Notes: generated from the letters alone by a model not told the origin. Positions 23,706-34,427 are shown, counted from the first letter of the stretch. The stretch: DNA of 64,000 nt from Symsagittifera roscoffensis (GCF_963678635.1 NC_087065.1:22773254-22837253); one strand, 5' to 3'. Numbers and translations are program-made.

Positions 23706-24594
23706 ATGAAAACGAACCGTGCATACGAGTCTTCAGAAAGCAACTTGACGGCATCAGCAGGTAATTAACACTAACACTTTAAACTATATCTGATCAGTTA
23801 TGAGGAGTCAGGATTTTTCCAAGCGACGGATCTCGGATTTTCTCGAAGTAGGGAAAGGGAGGGGAAGATTTTCATGAAAAAAATTTATTGAACTTATTTT
23901 TAGGTCCAAATTTATTCCTCGAGCTCTAGAAAAGCACCATGACGACTCCATTATGAAAAAATTTCCTGCCCCACGACAAAATTATCTGCGCCTATGACGT
24001 ACGAAAGCACAAAAAATCTCAAGGATCTGTTTGAAAAGTTTAACTAAAAAGAGCATTCAGCTGAAACTGGATAGTGTACAAAAGTACCCAAAAATGGGGC
24101 ACATTTTGAGGGGTGAGGGGGTGAGATGAGTACCTCCCCTTCCCTATAAACTTTTTCTGATTTATACCGAAATTAAATTGAATCCAAAAACACTTGAATC
24201 TATTGTTTTTTTAATTCTTTTTTTCATTATACAAAAATTGATAACAGTTTTTTCGTCGACGGTACAGGGCAGTAAAAGCAATCAGAAGTTTGTCCTGATA
24301 CAGGAAGTTTTGTATTTTTCAGAATCGATTGAAATTCGAGTCGTATTGATGAAAAAACAAGGCGGCTTCTATCACGGCAAACCCCTGAATGTTTTGAATT
24401 CCCTTGAACTGATTTCCATTACTGGCATGTTCGAAGAAGCAAGAAAACGAAAAGACTGCTTCGTTTTATCGAGGCGGATTTTTCACAAAGTGACAACTAA
24501 GAAGTTGAATTATTTCTATATTTTTCACTTATGCGAAAAAAATTTCAAAAAAAATTTTTGTCTGTTTTTGGTTTCCGGTAAACCGATGATGTAA
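23706..24594 (+). CDS. Two-exon candidate gene spanning duplication junction
   Basis: Proposed exon 1 is 23,706-23,760 (ATG, 18 codons plus one base, MKTNRAYESSESNLTASA), ending CAGCAG before GTAATT. The proposed intron is 23,761-24,322, ending TGTATTTTTCAG. Exon 2 is 24,323-24,594 (stop TAA). The phases agree: the leftover G joins AA to give Glu, and exon 2 continues SIEIRVVLMKKQGG to GKPMM, about 108 residues in all. No domain is recognised. Exon 2 crosses the junction of the two duplication units (24,420/24,421) without losing frame. The intron contains R1 copy iv. An alternative is a plain unspliced ORF from 24,178, whose N-terminal part is just T-rich hydrophobic sequence. The gene model rests on splice signals and open frame only. 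Confidence 0.35.
23815..23960 (-). repeat. Interspersed repeat R1, copy iv
   Basis: Reverse-complement copy: ACGGATCTCGGATTTTCTCG near 23,826, followed by the AGGTCCAAATTTATT and CGAGCTCTAGAAAAGCACC sections in the order expected for R1 on the minus strand. Duplicated with the unit at 27,060-27,205. Confidence 0.55.
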
Positions 24595-24701
24595 TCTCGT
24601 CTTGAATATTACTAAATTTCTATTGCGTCATTTATATTATAATTTTGAAGAACAATGACTTGACCTTCTATTGTTTTGGTTTCATGGTTAAATAATTTTA
24701 T

Positions 24702-25069
24702 TGTTCCGACTTTCGATACGAAAGTAACGGAATATTTGTGCTCGGGGTGGGTTTTTTTTTCTTCAGACAAATTTCGACTTTTTAACTAGCCATTTTTGAC
24801 GGAATTTTTTATATCATTCAAATGGTATTGTTGTCCTGAGCTTAAATTTGAAAAGATTTTTCACCTGTGATCTTTTTTCGTAAAGTTATGAGGGTTTAAG
24901 GATTGCCATTTTGGCCATTTTGACCAATTTGGGACAATTAACGCGCGATATAATTCGCGCTATTAACGCGTAAGCGGAGATTTAATCCGTCTTATAAATC
25001 GTTTCAAATTGGTTAAACGAAGCTTATTTGCAATAATTGATCTGTTACAAGGAACGAAAACTATCTTTT
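24702..25069 (+). mobile_element. HINE-like element, copy E, 5' part
   Basis: The 5' 368 bases of a copy interrupted by copy F after ACTATCTTTT. Its 3' part resumes at 25,591. The two parts add up to about 543 bases, the length of intact copy A. Confidence 0.75.
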
Positions 25070-25590
25070 TGTTCCGACTTTCGATACGAAAGTAACGGAA
25101 TATTTGTGCTCGGGGTGGGTTTTTTTTCTTCAGACAAATTTCGACTTTTAAACTAGCCATTTTGACGGAATTTTTTATATCATTCAAAATTTATTGTTGT
25201 CTTGAGCTCAAATTTCAAAAGATATTTCACTTGTGATCATTTTTCGTGTTTGAAGATTGCCATTTTGGCCAATTTTGGACAATTAACACGCGATATATTT
25301 CGCGCTTTTAACGCGTAAGCGGAGAGTTAATACGTCTTAGAAATCGTTCCAAATTAGTTGAAAGAAGCTTATTTGCTTTAATTGATTTGTTACAAGGAGC
25401 GAAATCTATCCTTTTGTACTTTAATTGGCGTGTGGGGGGATGATTTTCATTAAAAAAAAATTCAAATTTTAGAAATTTTTTATTTCCATTTTGTTTTATT
25501 ACTTTTAATTTTTTAATGTTATTACTGCTCCATAAACCTTAAAAGGCAGTCGGAACAATCAGGGCTTTGCCCTGATACGAGCAGTCTTGT
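25070..25590 (+). mobile_element. HINE-like element, copy F (nested in E)
   Basis: Complete element with 5' TGTTCCGACTTTCGATACG and 3' hairpin TCAGGGC-TTT-GCCCTGA (25,559-25,575). Inserted within copy E at a run of T, consistent with insertion between two T residues and no clear target duplication. Confidence 0.8.
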
Positions 25591-25765
25591 TGTACTTTAT
25601 ATGGCGTGTGGGGGGATGATTTTCATAAAAAATTTCAAATTTTAGGAAAAAATTTTTTCATTTTATTTTATTTCATATAATGTTTTTATGTTTTTACTGC
25701 TGCTCTATAAACCTTCAAAAGCAGTCGGAACATTCAGGGCTTCGCCCTGATGCGAGCAGTCTTGT
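25591..25765 (+). mobile_element. HINE-like element, copy E, 3' part
   Basis: Begins GTACTTTATATGGCGTG (the sequence that follows CTATCCTTTT in uninterrupted copies) and runs to the hairpin TCAGGGC-TTC-GCCCTGA (25,734-25,750) and GCAGTCTTGT. This is the remainder of copy E after the insertion of F. Confidence 0.75.
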
Positions 25766-26300
25766 TGTTCCGACTTTCGATACGAAAGTAACGGAATATT
25801 TGTGCTCGGGGTGGGTTTTTTTTTCTTCAGACAAATTTCGACTTTTTAACTAGCCATTTTTGACGGATTTTTTATATCATTCGAAAGGTATTGTTGTCCT
25901 GAGCTCAAATTTGAAAAGATATTTCACCTGTGATCATTTTTCGTAAAGTTACGGGGGTTAAAAGATTGCTATTTTGGCCAATTTGGGACAATTAACGCGC
26001 GATATAATTCGCGTTATTAACCCGTAAGCGGAGAGTTAATCCATCTTAGAAATCGTTCCAAATTGGTTAAAAGAAGCCTATTTGCCATAAATGGTTTGTT
26101 ACAAGGAGCGAAATCTATCCTTTTGTACTTTATATGGCATGTGGGGGGATGATTTTTATTTAAAAAAATTTCAAATTTCAGAAAATTTTTTTTTTCATTT
26201 TGCTTTATTTCATTGAATTTTTTAATGTTATTACTGCTCCATAAACCTTAAAAGGCAGTCGGAACATTCAGGGCTTCGCCCTGATACGAGCAGTCTTGTT
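25766..26300 (+). mobile_element. HINE-like element, copy G
   Basis: Complete element joined head-to-tail to the 3' end of E. 5' TGTTCCGACTTTCG; 3' hairpin at 26,268-26,284. It is followed by AAATTTTAGAATTCAAC, the same flank that follows copy D in unit 1. Confidence 0.75.
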
Positions 26301-26961
26301 AAATTTTAGAATTCAACTTGCAAACACGATGACTCATATGATAAACTTTTCCTTTGGAGTTTCTAGGTGTTTGCTGATCTTAATTCACTGAATCTGATAG
26401 ATTTCTAGAGAGAAGTAAAAAGTACTTGTTAGCGTCTAATTTGACATATGCAATTGTTTTCTAATTCATTTTTTGATGAAACATTGGTTAATCATCGCGA
26501 CACTGAACTTGGATAAGAAAATCATTCAAGAAGCTCGATGATATGATAAAGCTGCCATGTTGGAATTGCTACGGTTTGCTAACATTTCCATATGCGCTAA
26601 CATCGAAGTTATGAGAAATTCGTACAAAAAGAATGAAACCGATATGCAATCGTACGTTTTACATTTAAAAAAATTGCTGCTACAAAACGTTCAAAAGGGT
26701 ATTTTGACACTTCGATTTTGATTTGCCGCGTGCACACTGCTTTTAGCTGATTTCACGAATCCCTTGTTGGTATATTGCGAAATTTTAAGTAGTATGTTGT
26801 GATTTCTAACGCATAAAATAAGTACATTTTTCAAAGCTCTGGCAGTTTTTTTATCAGACAAGATCGGTCAATAAATGCTAATATCAAAAGAAATTGAATA
26901 TACGCCAAGCCTAATTATATCGCTGACTGATTTTGAACTTAATTTTTGAGACTAACAGGAG

Positions 26962-27685
26962 ATGAAAACGAACCGTGCATACGAGTCTTCAGAAAGCAAC
27001 TTGACGGCATCAGCAGGTTATTAACACTAACACTTTAAACTATATCTGATCAGTTATGAGGAGTCAGGATTTTTCCAAGCGACGGATCTCGGATTTTCTC
27101 GAAGTAGGGAAAGGGAGGGGAAGATTTTCATGAAAAAAATTTATTGAACTTGTTTTTAGGTCCAAATTTATTCCTCGAGCTCTAGAAAAGCACCATGACG
27201 ACTCCATTATGAAAAAAACTTCCTGCCCCACGACAAAATTATCTGCGCCTATGACGTACGAAAGCACGAAAAATCTCAAGGATCTGTTTGATAAGTTTAA
27301 CTAAAAAGAGCATTCAGCTGAAACTGGATGGTGTACAAAAGTACCCAAAAATGGGGCACATTTTGAGGGGTGAGGGGGTGAGATGAGTACCTCCCCTTCC
27401 CTATAAACTTTTTCTGATTTGTACCGAAATTTAATTGAATCCAAAAACACTTGAATCGATTGTTTTTTTAATTCTTTTTTCATTATACAAAAATTGATAA
27501 CAGTTTTTTCGTCGACGGTACAGGGCAGTAAAAGCAATCAGAAGTTTGTCCTGATACAGGAAGTTTTGTTTTTTTCAGAATCGATTGAAATTCGAGTCGT
27601 ATTGATGAAAAAACAAGGCGGCTTCTATCACGGCAAACCCTTGAATGTTTTGACTTCCCTTGAACTGATTTCGATTAGTTATTAG
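26962..27685 (+). pseudogene. Truncated copy of the two-exon candidate gene
   Basis: Exon 1 equivalent 26,962-27,016, with the donor changed from GTAATT to GTTATT. Exon 2 equivalent starts at 27,579 after a TTTTTTTCAG acceptor. The frame ends at ...LELISISY-stop (27,683-27,685) because the duplication ends there, so the C-terminal third present in unit 1 is absent. Confidence 0.4.
27060..27205 (-). repeat. Interspersed repeat R1, copy v
   Basis: Duplicate of copy iv carried by unit 2, with the same inverted orientation. Not an independent insertion. Confidence 0.55.
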
Positions 27686-27689
27686 TTCA

Positions 27690-30124
27690 GAAATATTGAC
27701 AAAATTTGAATTTTAGATTGACGATATCAATTTCAAGTATTAAAATTTCAGTCGCATAGGGCATTGAATAGCCTAACTTCGGCTCTTTTTCACTCCCAAA
27801 ACACTTCTCAAATTTCCGCTTTTTGTAAGTGTTTCACGTGTGATTATGGTTAAACGCGTGAAGTTACTATGGAAACTATGGAAAACAAATATGTTGAATA
27901 TTGCTTGTTTGTTCGCCATGTCAAGTTTAATTGCCTTAGGACGTTGTTAAAATAATTTTTCAAAGTTTAAAACTCGCGTTACTCCATCAGGATTGCAGTA
28001 TAAAACGAGCATTTTGGTTAAATGAATTTCAGGTTAAACTTGTAGTCCACTAATACCCAGATATCGATCCCCCAAGTGATCAAACATTTTTTTTTGAAAT
28101 TGGTATGATTTAAAAAAAAACCAACCAAGCATACACATTCCTCTCATTCTTCAATAACTATGACAACAAGCAAAAAGCACATATTGGTCTATTGGGGAAA
28201 TTCTGACAGCAATTTTAGTACAACTTGGTATAATTAACCATAACGCTTTTTTGAAAGCACCTGACAATAAAGTATGTGATTTACACTTTCAGCAGTGTGT
28301 TTAGCCGAAAATCATTATTGGAAAAGCTCCTACAGTAGACTTTAAAATCCAAGCTTAGACCTACTCAACAATTGCCGATCATCGTATAATAAAGAATTGT
28401 AACCCCTATAAATATAAGCAGTGAATTAGCACTATAGCTTTGTATTTAAAACTCGAGTTTTGCTGCATTCTGATTAATCAAAAGTCGACTAATTTAATCT
28501 ATTCAACAGTTGACTCCCTTTCTTGTTGGGGTAATCTTCAAGTAGATCTTGAAGCTTTAAGTTGAGGCGGTCGAAATGTAGTCTTACGCAAAATTGAAAC
28601 TTCAAGTCGAGTTATTTGTCAATAAATAAGATTAAACCCGGAGTGCGGTCTGTTTCTAGACATCCGCGTATTCATTCTCGTCAGTAAGCTGACAAATAAT
28701 ATATCAACCAATCAGAATCGAGATGAGAAAGCAAACCTACGAAATAAATAATTATTAACTATCAACTTCTTCCTTGCCTCGATTTTATTTTGATTGATTA
28801 ATATAGTATTTGTCTGCTGATTAACGAGTATGAATACGCGGTTGTCTAAATACTGCTTTGTTACCATTAAACCCAAATCGAAATGTTATCAATCGATTGA
28901 TTGTTTAGTCCCAACAAATTCAAACTGTAACCGGTCACTAAATTCCACATAAAATTGATGAGTGAATGACAAGGAGGCGGTCTGACAGTGAACTTATTAA
29001 AAAGCAAAACAAGCAAAATGAAGGTTTTTTGGAGGGTCATTGAACAAATAGGCTATTAACAAATAAGTGTTTCACAATTTGCTGACCCAAATCGAACGGA
29101 AAAAAACTAACTGCTGCAAAAAATAGTCATTCAGCATTCGGCTAACAATTTTCTTCCAATCGACCGGCTTGCTTATGCTTTGTTGTTTGCTTTACTGTCT
29201 CTCATAACTGCCTATTAAGTTAGCTGTCTGGATCAGATCCCTCTCCTGGTCATTCAATAACTGATGTCAATTTAAAGAGAAAGGCTACACGTGTATTTCA
29301 ACGAATGTCAGTAAAACAAGAAATGTTTGTATATTTTAAATTACCATACCAACAAGATTCAATTTTTGGCTTAAAAAATTGCATAAGCTGAGCTGATTTC
29401 AAGCAAATTTTTCTGCTTTTCTGCGTCAATTTTTTTAAAAATTAATTATAGTGATCGATCGATTTTGGTAAGCTTCTATATCCTCCGTCAAACAATGAAA
29501 AATTGTTTTTCCAGTGTCAAATATTCGATCTGTCGAAAATACTGCTGAGTGGAGCTCAGCAAAAATGTTTTTCCTCAGTCTTGCTTTGCTCTGACTGAAT
29601 TTTTTCCTCGGTCAAAATTCGGTGGAATGATATTTTCATGGTGAAACACTGTCGAAATAACTGTCCGCTTTACAATATACATAAGATGTGTACTGATGTG
29701 TCGAGATGCCGAAATCAGTTGAGCCAATGAGCCAATGTCAGTTTGGTTCGGATCGAGCTTTTCGTAATAGAACAAATCTGGACCCGGCGAAAACTTATAA
29801 ACAAAAAGGTATATAAATTTTATAAACAAAAAAGTTTATAAAAATTCATAAAAAGTTTGTAACTTAAGTTTAGCTGTAAAAATATACAAATTTTTTTTCC
29901 CTAGTACGTCAATTGATGTAAATTGTGTTTTTCCTATTTTGAGAGATTAAGGTATAACTAGTCGATCAAAACTTGAAGATAGCCGCCTATCACAAAAAAA
30001 GTTTTAAAAAAAGAAGCTTTCTGGGGGCAACCGCCTAGCGGGCTGTGTGTATGTATGCGTAGCTAAGATTGCTTCCTTCTTCCACGAACGCTACTTGGTT
30101 GTCTTCGCGTGTAAAGCTGTTTTT
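27690..30124. other. Gene-poor region before the gap
   Basis: Apart from the inverted-repeat element at 28,649-28,855, I see no gene or organised repeat. An 84-codon minus ORF (29,575-29,829) has no recognisable motif. T-rich and A-rich tracts are common. Confidence 0.5.
28649..28855. mobile_element. MITE-like inverted-repeat element
   Basis: About 207 bases. The left arm (28,655-28,728: CTAGACATCCGCGTATTCAT ... ACAAATAATATATC ... AATCGAG) pairs with the right arm (28,776-28,850), whose reverse complement reads TTAGACAACCGCGTATTCAT ... ACAAATACTATATT ... AATCGAG. A short A/T-rich loop separates the arms. No clear target-site duplication was found, so the exact ends are uncertain. Confidence 0.6.
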
Positions 30125-30324
30125 NNNNNNNNNNNNNNNNNNNNNNNNNNNNNNNNNNNNNNNNNNNNNNNNNNNNNNNNNNNNNNNNNNNNNNNNNNNN
30201 NNNNNNNNNNNNNNNNNNNNNNNNNNNNNNNNNNNNNNNNNNNNNNNNNNNNNNNNNNNNNNNNNNNNNNNNNNNNNNNNNNNNNNNNNNNNNNNNNNNN
30301 NNNNNNNNNNNNNNNNNNNNNNNN
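30125..30324. other. Assembly gap (200 N)
   Basis: Exactly 200 N, the usual placeholder for a gap of unknown size. ORFs read through it are meaningless. It lies directly at the left edge of the first copy of the 3.7 kb duplicated segment. Confidence 0.99.
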
Positions 30325-33300
30325 AGTTGTATCTGCTTAGTGATAAAGCATTGAGCCACTTAGAGCATTTTTATTGGCTTCATCAAGGAGTTAATGAGGT
30401 TTGTTTGCTTTCGGTTTGTTCTATTATGTTTCACTTTTTTCGGTTTTCTTAAAAATTTTTCTCTTGTTTTTTCATTGCTGTAACAGGTTTGTGAAATTCC
30501 AGTATTAGTGATGTTTTCTTACACCAGCTTAGAAAACATTCATGGTCAGAGGAATCTTGATTTTAAGGCCGCCCATTTTAAGGTGGTTTAATGTGTCTTT
30601 AAGTACTAGGTTAGGTACTACTTGTTCTTTGATCATCTTTTCACAAGTTTTACATAATGTTAGGCGTTGTCCTGGTTAGAAAAGAAAGATTTTCTTGAAC
30701 CCACTTAGAAACAAACGTTTGGCGGAAGGTTTTAGCGACTTTAGTTATTTTTTTTACAAGTTTTTGATTTGTTCATTTTGTTGAAACTCGAAGAACTTTT
30801 CCTATAACAGAATCAAGCACTCGGGCGCCTTCCTTTATGGTGATTCCTGTATTTTCGAAGACTTTCTCAGCATCACCGAATTTTTCATCCTTGAGTCTGA
30901 GTTGGCATTAGGATGTTTTAACATAGTAGCCAAAACCAAAAAATTTACCTAGTGTTACAATTTTATCGAGAGAGATTGCTTAATTTAACAAATGCATTTC
31001 CGTCGTCTGCGTACCATTTCTGTATTACGTTGTCTGCTGATAAAAGTTATATGAGGGTTTTTATGGCTCGTACATGGCCATTGCTGGCGGATCCCCTGGA
31101 TCGTCCCCTTTTGGGAGTGCATGATTTTTTTTGTTAACAAACAGTTTAGATGGGTTGAAGTACGAGTTCTTAACTGATGTCAAAACAATTTGGCAGTTTT
31201 TTTAAATTCTTTTCAATGCCAATTCTCGGTTTAGCGAGTTGAAAGCTTTTTCAGCATCTATCAGTAAAACAACACCGGCGGAGGTTTTGCTGTATTGATC
31301 TCTTAGCGTGTAGATCGCATTTTTAATGCCTTATTTTACCCTAGTTAGGGTTGGTATTTCGAACAGAGAGATTGCTTAATTTAGAATTTTACTTAATTTA
31401 GAATTTAAGTAAAATTCAAGCGACATGAACTCGTTTTTTAGGCAACTGGTTTTTGTTCGTCTTTTTATCCTACGCATAACTTCTCCTATGCCTATGCGTC
31501 TTACTCCTGGTTTCTTTTTTAGGGGTAGTAATCTACATGCGTTATATGGTTCCCTTATTTGTGAATTTAGTTCTTCTGTAGCTATTTTTTGACAATTTTA
31601 GCTATTATTTTTGAAATCTCAACTGATTGTTGTCCGGAGTGTGTTAAAAAACGTCTTCATTCATTTGCATCAAGGCCAGATGATCAATGAGATCCGTGCA
31701 TTCTCATGGCTGCTTTCTTGATCTGCTGACCGTTTATCTTATCAAATATCGCTTGAGGGAAAAATATGATTGATTTGAGACTGGTGTAATAAATTTTTTT
31801 TGCTATTGCTCTGGATATTTTTCCAGTATTCATTTGTTTGTTGAACTGTTATGCTTCAGTTGCAGTTTTTTGTTTAGTTTTCTGGTCAAGCGCAATTGCA
31901 GCGCCTTCCTTCGTTATATAGGTCACCCAGTTTCCGTCTTTCCCTTGCTTAAGTCGCATTGCTACTGTTTTAGATAAAGATCCATCCTTTTTGGACTTTG
32001 TTCTGCACTGTAATAACTGTGGAAGACCTTTGCTGCATGCATTGCGAAGGAATTTTTGTTGTTTCCTATTAGGCTGTTCAGAGATCTAATGACGTTTTCA
32101 AAGAAACTGTAAATAACTTTATTTTTTGATAGGCTCTTAAAGACCGGTTTCCAGTTGACCATTTGGGTGTATATTTTCCTCGTGGTTTCAATGAGTTCTT
32201 GGGGGGTTATGACCATGTGCGTTCTATAGTGGAGCTTCCTCTATAATTTTGCGAGTGTGGAGCAGTGGAAGGTTGAGGGTGGATTGAGGGGGCGTGGTAA
32301 CATGTAATCAAAGACTTACAAAAACAGACTAACATATAATCAAGTTTTTCTTACCTTTTCCAAAAACAAATTGTTGTAAAGCAAAAAAGTTTCACTATAA
32401 TATTCGAGGCCAACAGATCTTGGTCTGACCAAGCATAATTTTCGTAGTCTCTTCATGATAACACTAGGTGAAGAGGACGAAAAAACACTTCATTTACTGT
32501 ACAAATGCATCAATACAGTTAAGTGTTAAAAAGACTAGCTCAGGTTTAAAGATTTTGAATCCAGGCTTTGAGTCCAGATTTTAATTTTTGATTCCTGCTC
32601 ATTTTCATTAGTACGCGTTCCGTTTTTGCTAAATTTCAAATTTAACAGAACCGTCCAGTGAATCATGAATTGTGTTCTACAGTTAAATGGAAACACTTCG
32701 TATATAAAAATGTTCCATACATCATAACTGGTTCATAGTTGTTCCATTCAAAATCGGTTAGAATATTAAGAAAACTATTTGCCGTTACCAAGATCTGGCT
32801 ACAAGAACAGAGTTCTATTAGCAGATTTTCAATTCATTCAAATTTGCTCCCAAGTTAGTTTTTATCTTTCCATTTTTTCCGGAGAAATAAATAGCAACGA
32901 TCAATTTTTATTTTGCAAATCTCAGCTTACGCAATATACGTTTCTTATTCCATCGCTGCTTTCTACACTCTGAATGTAGTTAATGCGATTGGTAATACGA
33001 ATTAGGTTTATAGATGTAAATTTAAAGAAACGTTCTCCCACACTTTTGTGCATAACAGGTTTTTTAATTCTAAACTAATCTGTACAGAAAGATCAAAAAT
33101 AATGAAAAGTGTCATACACGTCGCAAAATCTAAAATTTTTGCCCAATCACAACTCCACAATTGTTACTAAAATTATCAAATAACTGTTATATAACAATTT
33201 TATTAATTTAGCCACAAATTTCTGAGAATTTTCAAATTTATGTTTTTACAATTTCGTTTTGTTGCTAATTCCAAGCTAACATGTAAATTATTTCAATGTT

Positions 33301-34003
33301 TTTAGTTTAACAAAAAAACTTTCAATTCTAGAACTATAGCCTTAGTGTCCGCTCCCTGCTTCTAAACTCGTCGCGCGTGGTAATTGTCGGTCTCTTTTTC
33401 CTAATGTGCAGCGCCTCTGATGTAATTAATCTAACGCTTCTGAGGGCCTGGTCAATTTTCTTTCAATTTCACTCCAATTTTCTACTATCTTTACCACACT
33501 GCCTTATGTGCTGCCAACTACGGTAACCTATTTCCGTAGTTCCTCAATCCTTGTGGTGAGATTTATCGCAATCGTGGGACGTGAAATCAATAATGAGATT
33601 GAATAAAGGGAGCGAATGATGCTTATGTATTATACTTAGGTATGGCAATGATAAAAAAGCAAAACCAGACGATCAAAAGGAAATTGAAAAAATATATATA
33701 TGAAATTGGTAACGCTGTATCCCTTTCTTTGAGATGTCGATTTTTTTCTTTAACCTTTCAAAAGAATGTTGTACAGTTTAATTTTTGAATTTTCGATTAG
33801 AGGTCAGCTCGGTTCTTTATTTTAATTTCTGTAGAGTAATTCACGAGCTCAAACATTTCAATCTGTGCATTGTAAGCGTAATGCGCAACAGGCCCAAATC
33901 CGATGTGTCGCAGAATCTGCAACAATGCTACTTTTTATCGATCTTCTCCGCTGATTTGGATTCAACAGTTTTATACCGCTCAAAATTGCTCAAATATAGG
34001 CAA
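30325..34003 (+). repeat. 3.7 kb duplicated segment, copy 1
   Basis: Matches 35,180-38,862 in direct orientation at a constant offset of about 4,855, with only sparse substitutions and small indels. The left edge is set by the gap. The right edge is where the two copies diverge after CTCAAATATAGG. It contains a reverse transcriptase pseudogene (minus) and about 1.7 kb without recognisable coding sequence (32,260-34,000). Confidence 0.85.
30780..32216 (-). pseudogene. Reverse transcriptase pseudogene, copy 1
   Basis: Minus-strand translation across several frames gives RT landmarks in the right order. An N-terminal stretch starting at 32,216 (MVITPQELIETTRK) comes first. RT motif A (VVLLIDAEKAFNSL) lies near 31,231-31,275, a decayed KGTIQG motif B-like stretch near 31,110, and the catalytic YADD box (QKWYADDGNAFVKL) near 30,990-31,025. 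A downstream ARVLDSVIGK stretch sits near 30,800-30,835. Frameshifts and stops separate the pieces, so it is a retroelement relic. YADD with DAEKAF argues for a non-LTR-like rather than Gypsy-type RT; no endonuclease or RNase H is recognised, so the family is left open. Confidence 0.7.
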
Positions 34004-34034
34004 TTATGGCTCTGTATGGATACCTCTTTCGCTG

Positions 34035-34427
34035 TGAGGGAGCAGCGAGTTGCGATGTTAGAGTGAAGACCTTCATCGCTGAGTTGGAACCAATTGCCAA
34101 GCTGCAATCGGCACTTGCATCTCTTCAGACTGTATTGCATTATGGACTTATGAGTCCTTTGTGCACGCTTTAGAGCAGGTAGGATGAGCGTTTTGCCTAA
34201 TAAAGCTAACAGTTTTTGGTAGTGCGCGTTTTTAAAAATAAATTTCGGCATCTGTGCTTGAAAGGAATTTCAATTTAATATGATTTCAAATGTTGGTTTC
34301 GTACAGAAAGATGCGTGACCCAAAGAAGTATATGGACGAGTTCAACCTGGTCATGAGACCCAATCAAATAGCTGAACAGTTTGTAGAGTTTGGGTTGGAG
34401 GACACCCAGTTCTATTCGATTAGTTGA
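34035..34427 (+). CDS. Unidentified candidate gene fragment, two exons
   Basis: 34,035-34,172 is open in one frame (CEGAASCDVRVKTFIAELEP onward) and contains a helix-forming stretch (EPIAKLQSALASLQTVLHYG). A TAG stop lies just before a candidate donor (GAGCAG|GTAGGA at about 34,178). A T-rich acceptor (TTTCGTACAG) ends at 34,306. It is followed by a 39-codon terminal ORF from ATG 34,311 (MRDPKKYMDEFNLVMRPNQI...) ending TGA at 34,427. The base composition is more coding-like than the flanks. The stop before the donor means the join is not clean, so this may be a recent pseudogene or a different splice form. It lies directly beyond the right edge of duplicate copy 1. No family is recognised. 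Confidence 0.3.

Larger units (their letters stand above)
21320..24420 (+). repeat. 3.1 kb tandem duplication, unit 1
   Basis: The unit starts ACTGGCATGTTCGAAG and ends ...CTGATTTCCATT. It contains the 3' exon of the candidate gene, HINE copies B, C and D, a spacer, candidate exon 1, R1 copy iv and the first half of exon 2. It is directly followed by a second copy. AGTTATTAG lies just outside both outer ends (21,303-21,311 and 27,677-27,685). Confidence 0.85.
24421..27676 (+). repeat. 3.26 kb tandem duplication, unit 2
   Basis: Direct repeat of 21,320-24,420, with about 160 extra bases accounted for mainly by the retained 3' remainder of HINE copy E (25,591-25,765). Otherwise it differs from unit 1 only by scattered substitutions and small indels. 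Ends at CTGATTTCGATT, immediately before AGTTATTAG. Confidence 0.85.

Noticed and set aside
20057..26300. Canonical Helitron interpretation (5' TC, 3' CTRR)
   Set aside because: The ends are TGTTCC...TCTTGT with an asymmetric inverted repeat, which fits Helentron-type elements better than canonical Helitrons.
30047..30452. ORFs of about 97-127 codons across 30,047-30,452
   Set aside because: They read through 200 N and have no real sequence in their middle.
30952..31137. 61-codon plus ORF identical at 35,807-35,992
   Set aside because: Antisense shadow over the YADD region of the reverse transcriptase relic; identical because the segment is duplicated.
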